Positions 46,805-55,719 of a stretch of DNA of 64,000 nt are shown piece by piece. Numbering within the stretch: the stretch's first letter is position 1; each line of letters begins with the position of its first letter. The stretch is from Cytobacillus pseudoceanisediminis (GTDB lineage: Bacteria > Bacillota > Bacilli > Bacillales > Cytobacillaceae): NCBI RefSeq assembly GCF_023516215.1, contig NZ_CP097349.1, positions 2,790,001 to 2,854,000 of the forward strand, written 5' to 3'. The notes beneath the pieces were generated by a model. That model was not told where the DNA came from. It saw only the letters and a program-made list of their open reading frames with translations, and did not search any database. A program made the position numbers and the translations under genes.

Positions 46805-47944
46805 ATGACGATTGAAACAAATAAAGCTATATTGGAACTTCTGCTAACGGAAAAAGAAAACCTTTTAAGTGAATGGAATAAAAAAATACTCATTAATAAA
46901 GATGATCCTTTTAAAGATAAAATCAAAGATAATGGCACCGCCATGTTCCAATTGATTATTCAATTTCTGATAAAGGAAGGCGATGAACTTGAAGAATATA
47001 TTCAAAAGCTTGCCTACTCTGTCGCTGAGCAGCGAGTGAAAGCAGAAATTAATATCGGAGACTTTGTTTATAATGTCAACTTGGGAAGAACAATTTTTCT
47101 CGAAATATTGAATCGTTCTGAAATACATTTTCATGAACTGCAGAGCCTGTACGAAAAAATCAGTTATTGCTTCGATAAATTCTTATATCACGCTGTATCC
47201 AGATATACGGATGCCAAAGATCAGATTATTAAGGAAAAGACACAATTTATCGATTCCACCCATAAAGATAGATTGACTCTGCTGGGCCAGATGACTTCCA
47301 GCTTTATTCATGAGTTCAGAAATCCGCTTACATCTGTACAGGGGTTTATCCAGCTGTTAAAATCCGAAAATCCTACCATGAAATACTTGGATATCATTTC
47401 AAATGAACTGGAGCAGCTGAATTTTAGAATTTCACAATTTTTGCTCCTCTCTAAAAAGGAACTGATCGGAAAAGAGAAAATCACTTTCTCTCTAAATGAA
47501 TTAATAGATGAAGTCCTGATATTTCTCTATCCCAGTATCCTGGATGGAAAGGTTAAGATTCTTCAGGATATGAACGAAGATATATATTTGAATGGCTATG
47601 CTGATGAAATCCGTCAAGTATTTATCAATATTATCTTCAATGCCATTGATGTGCTTACTCAGTACCGCAGCGACCCTGTCATTCATATTAAAAGCAAATG
47701 GACTCCAGAAGGACACATAAAGCTTGATATTGCCAACAATGGGCCGAGAATTCCAGAGCATCTCGTCAGTTCCATTTTCGAACCATTTGTTACAACCAAA
47801 ACACTCGGAACAGGGCTCGGTTTATTTGTATGCAGAGAGATAATTGAAAAACATCAAGGGACTCTCACCTGTGATACAGAGTCGGATTGGACCGTTTTCA
47901 GCATAACCCTGCCAACTGAAAAACAGACAATAGTCAAAGGCTGA
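46805..47944 (+). CDS. Soluble sensor histidine kinase with RsbRD-like N-terminus
   Basis: This 379-residue kinase has no membrane segment. Residues 1-150 are helical and resemble the N-terminal domain of RsbR-type proteins. The H-box is SSFIHEFRNPLTSVQGF (His near residue 174), followed by the N-box (NIIFNAIDVL), G1 (DIANNGP) and G2 (TTKTLGTGLGLFVCREII). The form resembles orphan sporulation kinases feeding Spo0F, though no response regulator is adjacent and the role is inferred. ATG 46805 follows GGAGGG. Confidence 0.82.
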   Translation: MTIETNKAILELLLTEKENLLSEWNKKILINKDDPFKDKIKDNGTAMFQLIIQFLIKEGDELEEYIQKLAYSVAEQRVKAEINIGDFVYNVNLGRTIFLEILNRSEIHFHELQSLYEKISYCFDKFLYHAVSRYTDAKDQIIKEKTQFIDSTHKDRLTLLGQMTSSFIHEFRNPLTSVQGFIQLLKSENPTMKYLDIISNELEQLNFRISQFLLLSKKELIGKEKITFSLNELIDEVLIFLYPSILDGKVKILQDMNEDIYLNGYADEIRQVFINIIFNAIDVLTQYRSDPVIHIKSKWTPEGHIKLDIANNGPRIPEHLVSSIFEPFVTTKTLGTGLGLFVCREIIEKHQGTLTCDTESDWTVFSITLPTEKQTIVKG

Positions 47945-47968
47945 CTCCCTATTGAGGAGCAGCTTTTT
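47939..47968 (+). terminator. Terminator of the soluble histidine kinase gene
   Basis: GCTG-A-CTCC pairs with GGAG-CAGC (one bulge) and is followed by five T; it overlaps the stop codon. Confidence 0.7.
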
Positions 47969-48075
47969 CATATTCCTGGCTTAAAAGCGTACATGATTTG
48001 AACCAAATATATATATTTTTATTTAATTTCAGATTATTATTAATATATTTACAGATTATTGGAGGAGATTATCCT

Positions 48076-48618
48076 ATGTTTTCCTTAAAAGCAGATGAAG
48101 ATATAGAATTGCAATTGTTCCAGCTTCATCATTCAGAAGAGCTTTTCAACCTGGTGGACAGAAACCGCAATCATTTAAGAGAATGGCTTCCATGGGTAGA
48201 TAATATGGCTTCACCTGTACAGTATCACTCTATTATTCCAATATGGCTGAAACAGTTTGCCGATAACAACGGCTTTAATGCAGGAATCCGTTATCAGGGA
48301 AAACTTGCAGGCTCTATTGGTTTTCACCAGATCGACTGGAATAACAGACAAACCAGCATTGGGTATTACCTTGCAAAGGATTTTGAGGGAAGCGGAATTA
48401 TGACACGAAGTGTGCAAGCCATGATTAATCATGCTTTCTTTGATTTAAGACTGAACAGAATCGAAATACGGTGCGGGATCAGAAATGGAAAAAGCCGCGC
48501 GATACCGGAGAGACTCGGCTTTCGTCACGAAGGAATCATCCGGGATGGAGAGTACCTTTATAATCGATATCACGACCTTGCCGTATATGGACTTCTGGCA
48601 AGAGAATGGAATTATTGA
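48076..48618 (+). CDS. GNAT acetyltransferase, RimJ/RimL type
   Basis: This 180-residue protein has the RimL-type pattern: RNHLREWLPWVDN near the N-terminus, GSIGFHQIDWNNRQTSIGYY, the acetyl-CoA loop region DFEGSGIMTRSVQAMI and NRIEIRCGIRNGKSRAIPER. It resembles B. subtilis YdaF, a ribosomal-protein-type N-acetyltransferase; the target is unknown. ATG 48076 follows TTGGAGGAGA; an upstream in-frame extension from 47998 has no site. Confidence 0.88.
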   Translation: MFSLKADEDIELQLFQLHHSEELFNLVDRNRNHLREWLPWVDNMASPVQYHSIIPIWLKQFADNNGFNAGIRYQGKLAGSIGFHQIDWNNRQTSIGYYLAKDFEGSGIMTRSVQAMINHAFFDLRLNRIEIRCGIRNGKSRAIPERLGFRHEGIIRDGEYLYNRYHDLAVYGLLAREWNY

Positions 48619-48686
48619 AAAGAAAAGCCGATGGCTCCTGGAGCTAGACAGTTATCTACCTTCAGAATTTATACGTTTCACTTTCG

Positions 48687-48712
48687 AAAAAGCCTGCCTT
48701 CAGGCTTTTTTA
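48687..48712 (+). terminator. Terminator of the GNAT gene
   Basis: AAAAGCCTG pairs with CAGGCTTTT around CCTT, with further T residues. Confidence 0.85.
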
Positions 48713-48821
48713 TTATTTACTGGTTACCTTCCTCCTAATTAAGGGTACTTTCTTATTAAAGAAATCCTTTATTCCAGGTTTATTTGTAAAATTCATGAAT
48801 AAGGGAAAAGTACTTATAATA

Positions 48822-48856
48822 AAGGAGGTGCCGGCTCCTTACATATCGTGTAAGGA
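48822..48856 (+). promoter_or_regulatory. Switch-like leader of yhdP: unused Shine-Dalgarno and sequestered Shine-Dalgarno
   Basis: A strong AAGGAGGTG (48822-48830) lies 32 bases from the start codon, too far to serve it. CTCCTT (48835-48840) can pair with AAGGAG (48822-48827), or as TCCTTACA (48836-48843) with TGTAAGGA (48849-48856), which contains the true ribosome site. The two hairpins are mutually exclusive. Confidence 0.55.
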
Positions 48857-48862
48857 TTTTAT

Positions 48863-50154
48863 ATGATCACCCTTAACCTATTTTTATTATTTCTCTTAAT
48901 TGCATTAACTGCTTTTTTTGTTGCATCTGAATTTGCCATTGTTAAAGTCCGGACTTCACGTATTGACCAGCTTATTATGGAGGGAAATGCTAAAGCCCGT
49001 TCAGCAAAACAAGTTATAAGCAGTCTGGATGAATACTTATCTGCCTGTCAGCTTGGGATTACGATTACAGCACTGGGCCTCGGCTGGCTTGGTGAACCGA
49101 CTATTGAGAGGCTGCTCCATCCCCTATTTGAAAGCATTAACTTACAGGCTTCCATAACTCATATCCTCTCTTTTGTTATTGCTTTTTCTGTTGTGACATT
49201 TCTTCATGTGGTTATTGGAGAACTGGCGCCAAAAACCTTTGCCATACAAAAAGCAGAGGCAATAACGTTATCTTTTTCAAAACCATTAATAGTATTTTAC
49301 AGGATTATGTATCCATTTATTTGGATTTTAAATGGTTCAGCAAGAATTATCACAGGGTTATTTGGACTGAAGCCTGTTTCAGAAAGTGAAATGGCCCATT
49401 CAGAGGAAGAGCTGCGGATTATCCTATCTGAAAGCTTAAAGAGCGGAGAAATCAATCCATCAGAATATCAGTATGTAGATCGAATTTTTGAGTTTGACAA
49501 TAGAATTGCTAAAGAGATAATGGTTCCTCGAACCGAGATCGTTACCCTTCCGGAAGATTCATCATTGGCAGAAACCCTGGATCTCATATTGAATGAGCGA
49601 TACACCAGATATCCTGTTACGGCGGGTGATAAAGATAATATTCTTGGGATTATTAATGTAAAGGAAATCTTAACTGACTGCGTTAGAAAAAATGCGAAGG
49701 CAAACACCCTTTACGGCAATATATTAAACCTGTCATCAGAGTGATTGAGACCATTCCCATTCACGATTTGCTCCTGAGAATGCAGAAAGAGCGTTTCCAT
49801 ATGGCCATTCTCCTTGATGAATACGGCGGAACAGCTGGTGTGGTCACAGTTGAAGATATCCTCGAAGAAATTGTGGGTGAAATTCGGGACGAATTCGATG
49901 CAGACGAACTTCCGTTTGTTCAAAAGCCAGGAGAAAATCATTATATCCTGGATGCAAAGCTGCTGATTTCAGAAGCAAATGATCTTCTGGGAACATCATT
50001 ATCTGATGATGATGTAGACACTATCGGAGGCTGGATAATGACGCAGAAGTATGATGCCGCTCAGGGAGACTTTATCGAAGAAGAAGGATTCAGATTTATT
50101 ATTAAGGAAATGGAGGGGCATCATATTTCCTATATTGAAGTTGTGAAAATATGA
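48863..50154 (+). CDS. yhdP: CNNM/CorC-type transporter, YhdP-like (one frameshift in this sequence)
   Basis: Order: DUF21/CNNM membrane domain (residues 1-190, [35 protein letters not shown]), two CBS domains ([31 protein letters not shown]) and a C-terminal CorC/HlyC transporter-associated domain. The frame breaks near 49707-49712; one added base gives 430 residues. In B. subtilis YhdP (MpfA) exports magnesium. A second copy follows the MerR gene. Confidence 0.87.
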
Positions 50155-50166
50155 CCTTCATAGGGA

Positions 50167-50200
50167 ATGACCGGGAGCGCTTTTTGGCTCCTGGTTTTTA
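50167..50200 (+). terminator. Terminator of yhdP
   Basis: ACCGGGAGC pairs with GCTCCTGGT (one wobble) around a T-rich loop, followed by T residues. Confidence 0.8.
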
Positions 50201-50388
50201 AATTGCCTTCCGGCTGCTTATGCTGAAATAGTATGCCTGTCAGAAGCTGCCTTACCTCCAGATTGCATAAGTCAAAATGGTGATCTTTTAGCACTCACAA
50301 AAAAATTAATTTTTCCGAATCTTTTTACTTCATATTTAATGCATAATTTCATAAAATAAATGTAACCCTTTTTTCCAAACTACTACGT

Positions 50389-50418
50389 TTGACTGTATGG
50401 TTTGTGCTAACGTATAAT
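50389..50418 (+). promoter_or_regulatory. Sigma-A promoter of the merR-yhdT unit
   Basis: TTGACT (50389-50394) and a perfect TATAAT (50413-50418) are separated by 18 bases. Confidence 0.75.
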
Positions 50419-50488
50419 TGATTCTAACTATATCTCTTGATGGAAAGCACTTTCATGAGATATAAGTATTCAAAACAGAGGTGATATG

Positions 50489-50907
50489 ATGGGGCTTACT
50501 ATCGTATCGGCGAATTAGCCAATATTGCTAATGTTTCTAAAAGAACTATAGATTACTACACTAGCATTGGCCTAATAAAAGCGAAACGCTCAAAATCAAA
50601 TTATCGCATATATTCAGAAGAAGTTTTGTCTGATCTAAGATTTATTGAGGAATGCAAACTGCTGCATCTTCCGCTTGAAGAGATTAAGAGAAAACTAGAA
50701 ATGAAAACGAAAAGGGAGATTCAGACAGGGGAAGTTGAAAAGCATATTAACGCAGTCACATTGCAGATTAAACAGCTTCATCAGGAAATAGCTGTTCTCA
50801 TGCCGCTTATTAATACACTGGATGATGAACAAAAACATGGCTTTTCCAAGAAGCTGACTACTGAAAGCACTGCATTGCTCCGTTCCCTTTCCGACTTAAC
50901 CAGCTGA
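50489..50907 (+). CDS. MerR-family regulator (one frameshift in this sequence)
   Basis: One G added to the G4 run 50491-50494 gives about 139 residues beginning MGAYYRIGELANIANVSKRT, a classic MerR helix-turn-helix and wing (RTIDYYTSIGLIKAKRS), then a coiled-coil dimer helix. It sits between two CNNM/CorC genes exactly as B. subtilis cueR (yhdQ) sits between yhdP and yhdT. The metal-binding loop cysteines of CueR are absent (only one Cys in total), so a copper-sensing role is not supported. GAGGTG precedes the ATG. Confidence 0.82.
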
Positions 50908-50926
50908 TCCCATTTTTCACAAAATC

Positions 50927-50964
50927 AGGAGGTGACACCCTGCCCGTTTAGGCGGGATAAGGGG
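50927..50964 (+). promoter_or_regulatory. Leader hairpin of yhdT with the same architecture as yhdP
   Basis: AGGAGGTG (50927-50934) is 37 bases from the TTG start. Between them CCCG/CGGG (50943-50946 with 50953-50956) and CCCT/AGGG (50938-50941 with 50960-50963) form a hairpin whose outer 3' arm contains the usable ribosome site AAGGGG (50959-50964). The sequence differs from the yhdP leader but the layout is the same. Confidence 0.5.
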
Positions 50965-50971
50965 AACTTAT

Positions 50972-52327
50972 TTGGACATATTAAACTTGGTTTTTATAGC
51001 CATTTTAATTGCTTTAACGGCTTTTTTCGTTACATCGGAATTTGCCATTGTTAAAATACGAAGTTCCAGGATTGATCAGCTAATTGAAGAAGGTAATAAA
51101 AATGCAATTGCTGCGAAGAAAGTCATTTCGAATTTGGATGAATACCTTTCGGCCTGCCAGCTGGGAATTACCATTACAGCCCTCGGCCTTGGCTGGCTGG
51201 GTGAACCGACAATTGAACACCTGCTGCGGCCAGTGATCAACAGTTTCGGATTGCCGTCTTCCATTTCGCATGTTATCTCATTCAGCATTGCTTTTGCTTT
51301 TATCACCTTCCTGCACGTAGTTGTGGGGGAATTGGCTCCAAAGACTCTGGCAATACAAAAGGCAGAAGCGGTTACATTGTTAACAACACGTCCTTTAATC
51401 TGGTTTTACCGGGTTATGTATCCAATTATTTGGGCGCTGAATGGTTCTGCCCGCCTATTGACCAGCATGTTTGGATTAAAGCCTGCTTCTGAACACGAAT
51501 TGGCACATTCTGAAGAAGAACTTCGCATTATTTTATCAGAAAGCTATGAAAGCGGCGAAATCAACCAATCTGAGTTTAAGTATGTAAATAAAATCTTTGA
51601 GTTTGATAACCGTATCGCGAAAGAAATCATGGTTCCGCGTACAGAAATTGTTTCTTTATCAAAAGATGATACACTAGAAGACTTCCTGCAAATCGTTCAG
51701 GAAGAGAAATTTACACGCTATCCCATTATAGATGGGGATAAGGATCATATCATTGGCATGGTCAACATAAAAGAAGTCATGACAGATCTCATTATGAACA
51801 GGGAATTATCATCAAGCACCCTAGAATCATACATTCGTCCCATTATCAGGGTCATTGACAGCATACCTATCCATGAGCTGCTGCTAAAAATGCAGAAAGA
51901 ACGGATTCACATGGCCATCTTAATGGATGAGTACGGCGGTACCTCAGGGTTAGTTACTGTTGAGGATATCATTGAAGAAATTGTGGGTGAAATCCGCGAT
52001 GAATTCGACATGGATGAAGTTCCCATGGTCAGAAAGACGGAAGAAGGCCAATATATCATTGATTCAAAAGTTCTTGTCAGCGAAGTTAATGACTTGCTGG
52101 GAACCGGCATTAATGATGAAGATATCGATACCATCGGCGGCTGGATTTTGACAGAAAATTACGAAGCCAAACAAGGCGATATGATCGAATATGAAAATTA
52201 CCGGTTTAAAATACTTGATATGGAAGAGCATCATATTAAGTATATTGAAGTAACAGCAGTACCAGAAACAGAAGAGCCGGCACCTGCAAAAGAAGTGCCT
52301 TTTACTGAAACCGAGGTATTGTCATAA
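50972..52327 (+). CDS. yhdT: CNNM/CorC-type transporter, YhdT-like
   Basis: This 451-residue intact paralogue of the preceding CNNM/CorC gene has the same domain order: membrane domain (residues 1-195), two CBS domains, CorC_HlyC domain, plus a Glu/Pro-rich tail (PETEEPAPAKEVPFTETE). The start is TTG 50972 with AAGGGG at 7 bases. The pair probably moves magnesium or another divalent ion out of the cell. It is likely co-transcribed with the MerR gene, since no terminator separates them. Confidence 0.9.
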   Translation: MDILNLVFIAILIALTAFFVTSEFAIVKIRSSRIDQLIEEGNKNAIAAKKVISNLDEYLSACQLGITITALGLGWLGEPTIEHLLRPVINSFGLPSSISHVISFSIAFAFITFLHVVVGELAPKTLAIQKAEAVTLLTTRPLIWFYRVMYPIIWALNGSARLLTSMFGLKPASEHELAHSEEELRIILSESYESGEINQSEFKYVNKIFEFDNRIAKEIMVPRTEIVSLSKDDTLEDFLQIVQEEKFTRYPIIDGDKDHIIGMVNIKEVMTDLIMNRELSSSTLESYIRPIIRVIDSIPIHELLLKMQKERIHMAILMDEYGGTSGLVTVEDIIEEIVGEIRDEFDMDEVPMVRKTEEGQYIIDSKVLVSEVNDLLGTGINDEDIDTIGGWILTENYEAKQGDMIEYENYRFKILDMEEHHIKYIEVTAVPETEEPAPAKEVPFTETEVLS

Positions 52328-52335
52328 ATGGATTA

Positions 52336-52370
52336 AAGGAACAGCCTGTCAGAGGGCTGTTCCTTTTTTT
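52336..52370. terminator. Terminator between yhdT and the histidine kinase gene
   Basis: AAGGAACAGCC pairs with GGCTGTTCCTT, followed by further T residues on the plus strand. The converging kinase gene may share it. Confidence 0.85.
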
Positions 52371-52373
52371 GCC

Positions 52374-53795
52374 TTATTGAGAAGATGCTGTTTTCCGTGG
52401 AAACTTAATCGTAAATTTAGTCCCTTTCTCTTTTTCACTGCTGACAGCAATCTCCCCGCTGTGCAGCTGAACAAGCTGTTTAACAATGGAAAGCCCAATG
52501 CCAAATTCACCAAAGGAATGGTTGGTCCTGGATAAATCCGCTTTATAAAAACGCAGCCAGATAGACTCGATTTCTTGAGGATCGATGCCTATACCCGTGT
52601 CCTCTATTTCGATCACTGTTTGATCAGGACCTTCATGTCCTCTTAAAATTATGGAGCCTTGATCGGTGAATTGAATGCTATTCTTTACAATATTAACCAA
52701 AATTTGAATTAGCCGGTCATAATCTGCATGAACTGAAACCCCTTCTTCTGCCTCAAGATATATCCTGTTTCCTTTTTCTCCTGCCTGAAATTCCAGCTGT
52801 TCCTTAACTATTTCAAATGCTTCCAGAAGATCAATATCCATTTTATTCAGCTGCAGCTGATTGGACCGGATCTTTTCATAATCCAGATTTTCGTTTACCA
52901 GACGAATAAGTCTCTTGGCCTCCCTGTCAATCAGGATCATCCCTTTTTCTTTTTCCGCTTCCGGAATAAGTCCTCCTTTAATGCCTTCAGCCAAACCGCT
53001 GATGGTGGTCAAAGGAGTCCGCAGCTCATGCGAGACATCAGCAATGAATTTCCTCCTTCTATTCTCCAGTCTTTTAATTTCTTCATTAGATTCCTTCAAT
53101 CTGGCTGCCATATCGTTAAAGTCTTTAGCCAATTCACCGATTTCATCCATATAGGTGTATGGTACATTCACATCATAGTTCCCGGAAGAGATCATAGAGG
53201 CAGCATTCCTAAGATCCGTTATCCTCTTGATAAGATTTTTAGAGAGAACCAGGCTCAACAGGATGGTCGCAGAGAGTGAAATAAAAATGGTATATAATAA
53301 AAATCGATTTAATTGGCTGATAATCTCCATCGCTCCAGTTATAGGCGACAGAAGCAAAACTCCGCCAACCATATTGCCCCCCTGCATATAAGGCATGGCA
53401 ACCAGTGTTACCTCCTGGCCGAAGCGTTCTATATCATGCTTTACAGTTACTTTATTTCCTTTCGAAATTTCAGCCCACTCAGATTTGGTGAGCTGAATCA
53501 TCGGATCTGATTTAAGCTCCGGATACAAGACCCTCCCTTTATGATCAAAGAGTATGTATTTTATATTCCTTGCATCGAGCAGCTGGCTGTATTCTGTTAA
53601 AAATTGTTCATCACCCTCTATCCTGACTGTTAAATCAGTCAGGATCTGTTCGCCATAGGAATCAAGCTCTTCCACTTTATTCTCAAAAATATAACTCTCA
53701 ACAAACTGGGAGAAAAGAAGGCTTAATAACAGGAATGCCAGAATGAGGATGCTGACATGACTTATCAACAGCTGATAAAAATATTTAACCTTCAT
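52374..53795 (-). CDS. Membrane sensor histidine kinase
   Basis: About 473 residues: membrane segment (residues 10-30), extracytoplasmic sensor (about 35-165), second membrane segment, HAMP domain, H-box FIADVSHELRTPLTTISGL, N-box (LVNIVKNSIQFTD), and DTGIGIDPQE plus FGIGLSIVKQL. It overlaps the response regulator gene by 11 bases at ATG 53795. The inducing signal is unknown. A divergent secreted-protein gene upstream of the operon is a natural target. Confidence 0.9.
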   Translation of the reverse strand: MKVKYFYQLLISHVSILILAFLLLSLLFSQFVESYIFENKVEELDSYGEQILTDLTVRIEGDEQFLTEYSQLLDARNIKYILFDHKGRVLYPELKSDPMIQLTKSEWAEISKGNKVTVKHDIERFGQEVTLVAMPYMQGGNMVGGVLLLSPITGAMEIISQLNRFLLYTIFISLSATILLSLVLSKNLIKRITDLRNAASMISSGNYDVNVPYTYMDEIGELAKDFNDMAARLKESNEEIKRLENRRRKFIADVSHELRTPLTTISGLAEGIKGGLIPEAEKEKGMILIDREAKRLIRLVNENLDYEKIRSNQLQLNKMDIDLLEAFEIVKEQLEFQAGEKGNRIYLEAEEGVSVHADYDRLIQILVNIVKNSIQFTDQGSIILRGHEGPDQTVIEIEDTGIGIDPQEIESIWLRFYKADLSRTNHSFGEFGIGLSIVKQLVQLHSGEIAVSSEKEKGTKFTIKFPRKTASSQ

Positions 53796-54486
53796 TATCT
53801 GCTGCCGTTTCATCAAATTTATAGCCAACACCCCATACAGTATGGATAAAAGGCTGCTCTTCCGTGCCTATTTTTTTCCTGAGCCTTTTTATATGTACAT
53901 CTACCGTTCTTTCATCTCCATAAAACTGATAACCCCATACACTATCAAGCAGCTGCTCTCTTGTAAAAACCTGTTTCGGATGTTTTACAAGATAATACAG
54001 CAAGTCAAATTCCTTCGGGGTTAAATTCTTGAGAAGCTGCCCATTATAATAGGCCTCTCTGGATTCTTTGCTGATTTTGAAGTATTCACTGGCAACATAG
54101 TGGGGTTCATCCGCTGATCCTGTTTCTGCCTGAAACCTGCGTGTCACCGCTTTGATCCTGGCCATTAGCGTCAGCGGACTGAATGGCTTGGTCACATAAT
54201 CATCAGCACCCATTTCAAGGCCCAGAACCTGATCGGACTCGCTATCTTTAGCCGTCAGCATAATGATCGGGACCTTGCTCAATTCCCTTATTTTACGGCA
54301 GAGAGTCACTCCATCCATAATAGGAAGCATCCAATCGACAATAAGTAAGTCCCATCTTTCTTTATTAAAATGCTCAAACCCCTGCTGCCCATCGTGGACA
54401 AAGACACCATGGTACCCTTCTTTCATAAAGAACATTTCCAGCATTGAACAGACACTTTCATTATCTTCCACAACAAGAATTTTCAT
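53785..54486 (-). CDS. OmpR-family response regulator
   Basis: This 233-residue protein has a receiver domain with the acidic pair (VVEDNE), phospho-acceptor Asp in LIVDWMLPIMDG (near residue 52) and Lys in VTKPFSP, then a winged-helix DNA-binding domain (LTPKEFDLLYYL, DERTVDVHIKRLRKKI, GVGYKF). I use ATG 54486 behind GGTGATGAG, because the frame upstream to 54594 does not look like a receiver domain. Partner of the overlapping kinase. Confidence 0.92.
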   Translation of the reverse strand: MKILVVEDNESVCSMLEMFFMKEGYHGVFVHDGQQGFEHFNKERWDLLIVDWMLPIMDGVTLCRKIRELSKVPIIMLTAKDSESDQVLGLEMGADDYVTKPFSPLTLMARIKAVTRRFQAETGSADEPHYVASEYFKISKESREAYYNGQLLKNLTPKEFDLLYYLVKHPKQVFTREQLLDSVWGYQFYGDERTVDVHIKRLRKKIGTEEQPFIHTVWGVGYKFDETAADNEG

Positions 54487-54668
54487 TTTCTCATCACCGT
54501 CCCCGAACAGTCTTCTTTTCTTAATGTAATCGAAATGAGTGTTTTTTTCAATGAATATCTCTGTCCTTAACGTTTTCTTGAAAAAGATAGCCAAATTTAT
54601 TAATGCTTTCGCTATATCTTGGGAAATGCTATATACGAATTATAATTTTGAAAGGAGTGCAGTGCAGC

Positions 54669-55307
54669 ATGAATAAAAAATTACAATTAGTATTGTCTTT
54701 TTGCATTTTACTAACGGGGGCCGCTTTATCCGTTAACGCCGAAACAGCACCAAAGGGACAATCACCGGGACAAGAGCAGAAACATGAACACCATCACCGA
54801 ATGGTTGATGAATCCTTAATGAAGTCCCTTCTGAAACAAGGATTCACCAAAAAGGAAATCTTCATAGCTGCCCACATTGCAAAATTTTCAAATAAACAGG
54901 TTGGGGACGTTCTGGCATTTTATAAAAAAAGTAACTCTTCCTGGGAAAAAACAGCACAACAGTATGGAGTGGATTTAGAGAAAATAAAAAAGCATCAGCA
55001 TCACATGGATAAGTTCCTTGAAACCAATAAACAAGTTGTTCTGCAAAAGGTCTCCGAGTATTCCGGAAAGTCTCCTCAAGTACTGCAGGGGTATCTTGAC
55101 AAAGGAATCCCTCTTCGTTATCTTATTTCAGGTGCAGCCATGGCAAAGGCGGCAAATAAGGATCTTGGCGAAATAATTCAAATGAAGGAACAAGGAAAAT
55201 CAATGCCTGAAATAAAAAAGGAACTGAACCTGGAAAAAGAACAAATCCATACAGAAATGAAAAAACTGGTTGATGAAATTCACCAGGAAGTGAGAAAGAA
55301 AAAATAA
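54669..55307 (+). CDS. Secreted helical protein with internal duplication
   Basis: This 212-residue protein has a Sec signal peptide (residues 1-24, cleavage after SVNA), a His-rich segment (QKHEHHHR, 37-44), then two related units of about 53 residues (54-107 and 142-193). Each shows the pattern L.KG(F/I)...I..AA..AK..NK..G followed by a predicted helix-turn. ATG 54669 follows GAAAGGAG. It is divergent from the two-component system, so it may be its target. I do not recognise the family. Confidence 0.8.
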   Translation: MNKKLQLVLSFCILLTGAALSVNAETAPKGQSPGQEQKHEHHHRMVDESLMKSLLKQGFTKKEIFIAAHIAKFSNKQVGDVLAFYKKSNSSWEKTAQQYGVDLEKIKKHQHHMDKFLETNKQVVLQKVSEYSGKSPQVLQGYLDKGIPLRYLISGAAMAKAANKDLGEIIQMKEQGKSMPEIKKELNLEKEQIHTEMKKLVDEIHQEVRKKK

Positions 55308-55313
55308 AATGTT

Positions 55314-55352
55314 AAAACCGCAAAGGGCACACCTCTGCGGTTTCGTTTTTTT
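55314..55352 (+). terminator. Terminator of the secreted-protein gene
   Basis: AAACCGCA pairs with TGCGGTTT, followed by CG and seven T. Confidence 0.75.
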
Positions 55353-55388
55353 AGAACAGAATTATAATGGAAGGCAGAGGTGAACAAA

Positions 55389-55706
55389 ATGACAGAAGAA
55401 AACGCGCCGTACCCAGCCGATCTGGATGAAGAAACCTTATTCATGGTTTCCCAGACATTCAAAGCATTATCAGATCCAACCAGGCTTAGAATTCTTCATT
55501 TATTATTTCACGGAGAGTATTCGGTAAATGAGATTGCCGAAAATTTATCACTGCTTCAGTCTACGGTTTCTCACCAGCTGCGCTTTTTGAAAAACCTGCG
55601 GCTGGTAAAATTCCGCCGTGAAGGAACCACTCTTTTCTACAGCCATGATGATGAACACGTCATTAGTTTATTGAACCAGGCAATCGAACATAGCCAGCAT
55701 TCATGA
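55389..55706 (+). CDS. czrA: ArsR-family zinc repressor, CzrA-like
   Basis: This 105-residue winged-helix repressor has [14 protein letters not shown] and the recognition helix [16 protein letters not shown]. The C-terminal helix carries DDEH and EHSQH, giving the Asp-x-His and His-x-x-His set of the CzrA alpha-5 zinc/cobalt site. AGAGGTGA precedes ATG 55389. It converges on czcD, whose promoter carries a matching operator, so it should repress czcD until zinc is bound. Confidence 0.88.
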   Translation: MTEENAPYPADLDEETLFMVSQTFKALSDPTRLRILHLLFHGEYSVNEIAENLSLLQSTVSHQLRFLKNLRLVKFRREGTTLFYSHDDEHVISLLNQAIEHSQHS

Positions 55707-55719
55707 ACTTTGGACCCTA

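Noticed and set aside
48822..48862. A short upstream ORF using the AAGGAGGTG ahead of yhdP
   Set aside because: No ATG, GTG or TTG lies at a usable distance from that site.
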